Shown piece after piece: positions 62,699-64,000 of a stretch of DNA of 64,000 bases. The notes under the pieces were generated by a model. That model did no database searches and was not told the DNA's origin. It saw only the letters and a program-made list of their open reading frames with translations. The position numbers and the translations under genes are program-made. The stretch comes from JBGUVL01 sp964370395. GTDB lineage: Bacteria; Bacillota_I; Bacilli_A; Erysipelotrichales; Erysipelotrichaceae. Location of the stretch: NCBI GenBank assembly GCA_964370395.1, contig CAYJIZ010000001.1, positions 1 through 64,000 of the forward strand. Direction: 5' to 3'. Each line of letters begins with the position of its first letter. Position 1 is the stretch's first letter.

Positions 62699-64000
62699 AC
62701 AGATAACAGGGATGAAACGTATTGAACAATTGATTGAAGCCATCCATAATGGTGACAACAAAAATTCAGAACAAGATGTATTGCGTTTCAACGAACTACT
62801 TGAATTATCCGATAACAATAACTATTTGTATGGGCAAGCATTAGCGCATATCAAGTTAGCAAATAGTTATTATATTTTGTCGCGCTTTGATGCGTATACA
62901 CATCATTTGGAATTGGCGAAATCGATTGCAGAACGAAAGGACTACTTTGATGTATTAATTGAGTACTATAACTTAAAAGGTCTTGATTACACAGATGAGT
63001 GTGACGATTTGTCTGCCATTAGTGCCTTCCTAAAAGGTGCGGAAATCGCATTGGAAATTAATGATGAAAAGCGTTGTGCCATTTTCTACAATAATATTGC
63101 GGAAATCTTCTATGAGAACCAAGGTTACGAAGATGCAAAAACGTTTTATGAAAAAGCGTTGGATTGCCTAGAAGGAATGGAAGACGAGAGCATACCGCGT
63201 TATCGTAAAACGATTTTAATGAATTTAATTAATGTTGCTTGTTATGAAAATAACGTAAAAGAAGCAAAACGATACTTAAAAGAATGCCAAGCTATCGTAT
63301 ATGAAAATGGGATCATTCCATTCTTAGAATCGGTTTCTAAAATCCGTATTGCGATCTTAGAACAAAAAAAGGAAGAAGCGAGCAAATTAGTCGATGCGCT
63401 TATTGAAGCATTGGCAAACCAAACAGAAAATGTTCATGTATTACAAACCGTTTATTTGTACTTGTTGGAGACAGCGATTGCATTTCGTCGTCGTAATTAT
63501 GCAAGTTGGTGTTTGAATAAAATTGATACGTTATACAAAGAGACAAACCCTAGTGTAACAATGAAAATTGCGAAGTTAAGAAACCAATATTATGAAACAT
63601 TTGAAATTGAAAACGATACGTTATATGAGGACTTCTATAATTTAACCCAAGAAAACGAAGCAATCACAAATGCTTTTACTGTGGAAAGTTTCAAAGGGTA
63701 CATTTCATTATACGAAGCTAAAAAAGAACAAAGACGTATTTTACAAGAGCAAGAAAGTTTACAAGACATTGCAGACAAAGACGAATTGACACAACTTTAC
63801 AATCGTCGTTACTACAACAAGTTAGTGAGTAAATACACACAAGATGATCGTATCCATACATTAGCGTATATGATGATCGATGTGGATTACTTTAAGGAAT
63901 ACAATGATTATTATGGGCATGCGCAAGGAGATATGATTTTACGTACGATTGCGAATGCGTTAAAGAACAATTTACCTAGTGATAGTTATGCAGCACGTTA
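62691..64000 (+). CDS. Second TPR-repeat diguanylate cyclase (runs off the window)
   Basis: At least 436 residues of a paralogue of the preceding gene: helical repeats (NNIAEIFYENQGYEDAKTFYEKALDCL), a coiled segment and the start of a GGDEF domain, DKDELTQLYNRRYYN and MMIDVDYFKEYNDYYGHAQGD. The window ends just before the catalytic motif, so activity cannot be judged. A TTG start at 62691 is preferred because AAGGGGGG lies eight bases upstream; ATG 62712 is the alternative. The overlap with the first cyclase and the similarity suggest tandem duplication. Confidence 0.85.
   Translation, partial: MGKQITGMKRIEQLIEAIHNGDNKNSEQDVLRFNELLELSDNNNYLYGQALAHIKLANSYYILSRFDAYTHHLELAKSIAERKDYFDVLIEYYNLKGLDYTDECDDLSAISAFLKGAEIALEINDEKRCAIFYNNIAEIFYENQGYEDAKTFYEKALDCLEGMEDESIPRYRKTILMNLINVACYENNVKEAKRYLKECQAIVYENGIIPFLESVSKIRIAILEQKKEEASKLVDALIEALANQTENVHVLQTVYLYLLETAIAFRRRNYASWCLNKIDTLYKETNPSVTMKIAKLRNQYYETFEIENDTLYEDFYNLTQENEAITNAFTVESFKGYISLYEAKKEQRRILQEQESLQDIADKDELTQLYNRRYYNKLVSKYTQDDRIHTLAYMMIDVDYFKEYNDYYGHAQGDMILRTIANALKNNLPSDSYAAR

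Overview
The window reads as chromosomal DNA of a low-GC Gram-positive gut-type bacterium, most likely an Erysipelotrichia or close Bacillota relative. The basis is strong AGGAGG ribosome binding sites, AT-rich codon use, TTGACA/TATAAT promoters, a GlgC/GlgD pair, an SdpR/SdpI pair, LPXTG-like surface proteins and a secG-rnr-smpB-ssrA neighbourhood. The class-level placement is inference and no species is claimed.

Layout. 1-3107: 3' part of an rRNA operon (23S lacking only its first few bases, 5S, terminator). 3.2-9 kb: two small membrane proteins, ung, folC, a cold-shock gene, a folate ECF transporter subunit behind a tetrahydrofolate riboswitch, pta, and pnuC behind a structured leader that looks like a transcription-attenuating riboswitch. 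9-13 kb: glycogen operon glgC-glgD-glgA with a perfect CcpA (cre) site. 13-20 kb: an IMP dehydrogenase of the Tritrichomonas foetus type, a transglutaminase-like lipoprotein, superoxide reductase, an sdpR-sdpI pair with a perfect 13-bp operator, a cysteine-less thiol-peroxidase-like protein, pgk and tpiA. 20-26 kb: a five-gene peptide ABC transporter operon (opp). 26-33 kb: eno, an AlkZ-like protein that may be translated from a leaderless mRNA, secG, rnr, a CapA-like lipoprotein, smpB and tmRNA.

33.07-about 39.8 kb: an AT-rich accessory segment directly behind the 3' end of tmRNA, a classic integration site. It holds an IS3-family element, a 635-aa protein of unknown function with a C-terminal HEPN-like Rx4H motif, an ART-like 'LYHGTS' protein, a 208-aa unknown, several decayed genes and a decayed second copy of the end of the same IS. 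This is the best place to look for an undescribed (possibly defence or toxin) system.

39.8-50.8 kb: a sensor diguanylate cyclase with two solute-binding domains, a DUF3788 protein, two surface proteins sharing a C-terminal domain and sorting-signal-like tail, a TetR regulator whose operator motif recurs before a pair of unknown membrane proteins, and a thioredoxin-reductase-like flavoprotein lacking the CxxC motif. 51-53.5 kb: a MalT/LuxR-type regulator split by a frameshift. 53.6-58.6 kb: an HU protein, an M20 amidohydrolase/carbamoylase, then a guanine riboswitch, a purine permease and adenine deaminase. 58.6-64 kb: a cyclic-di-GMP block, one EAL phosphodiesterase facing two tandem TPR-GGDEF cyclases, the last running off the window.

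Overall the window is core metabolism (rRNA, glycolysis, folate, purine, glycogen, peptide uptake, trans-translation) interrupted by one accessory segment after ssrA and followed by signalling and surface genes. Four leader RNAs or operators (THF riboswitch, pnuC leader, guanine riboswitch, cre) link gene expression to nutrient state.
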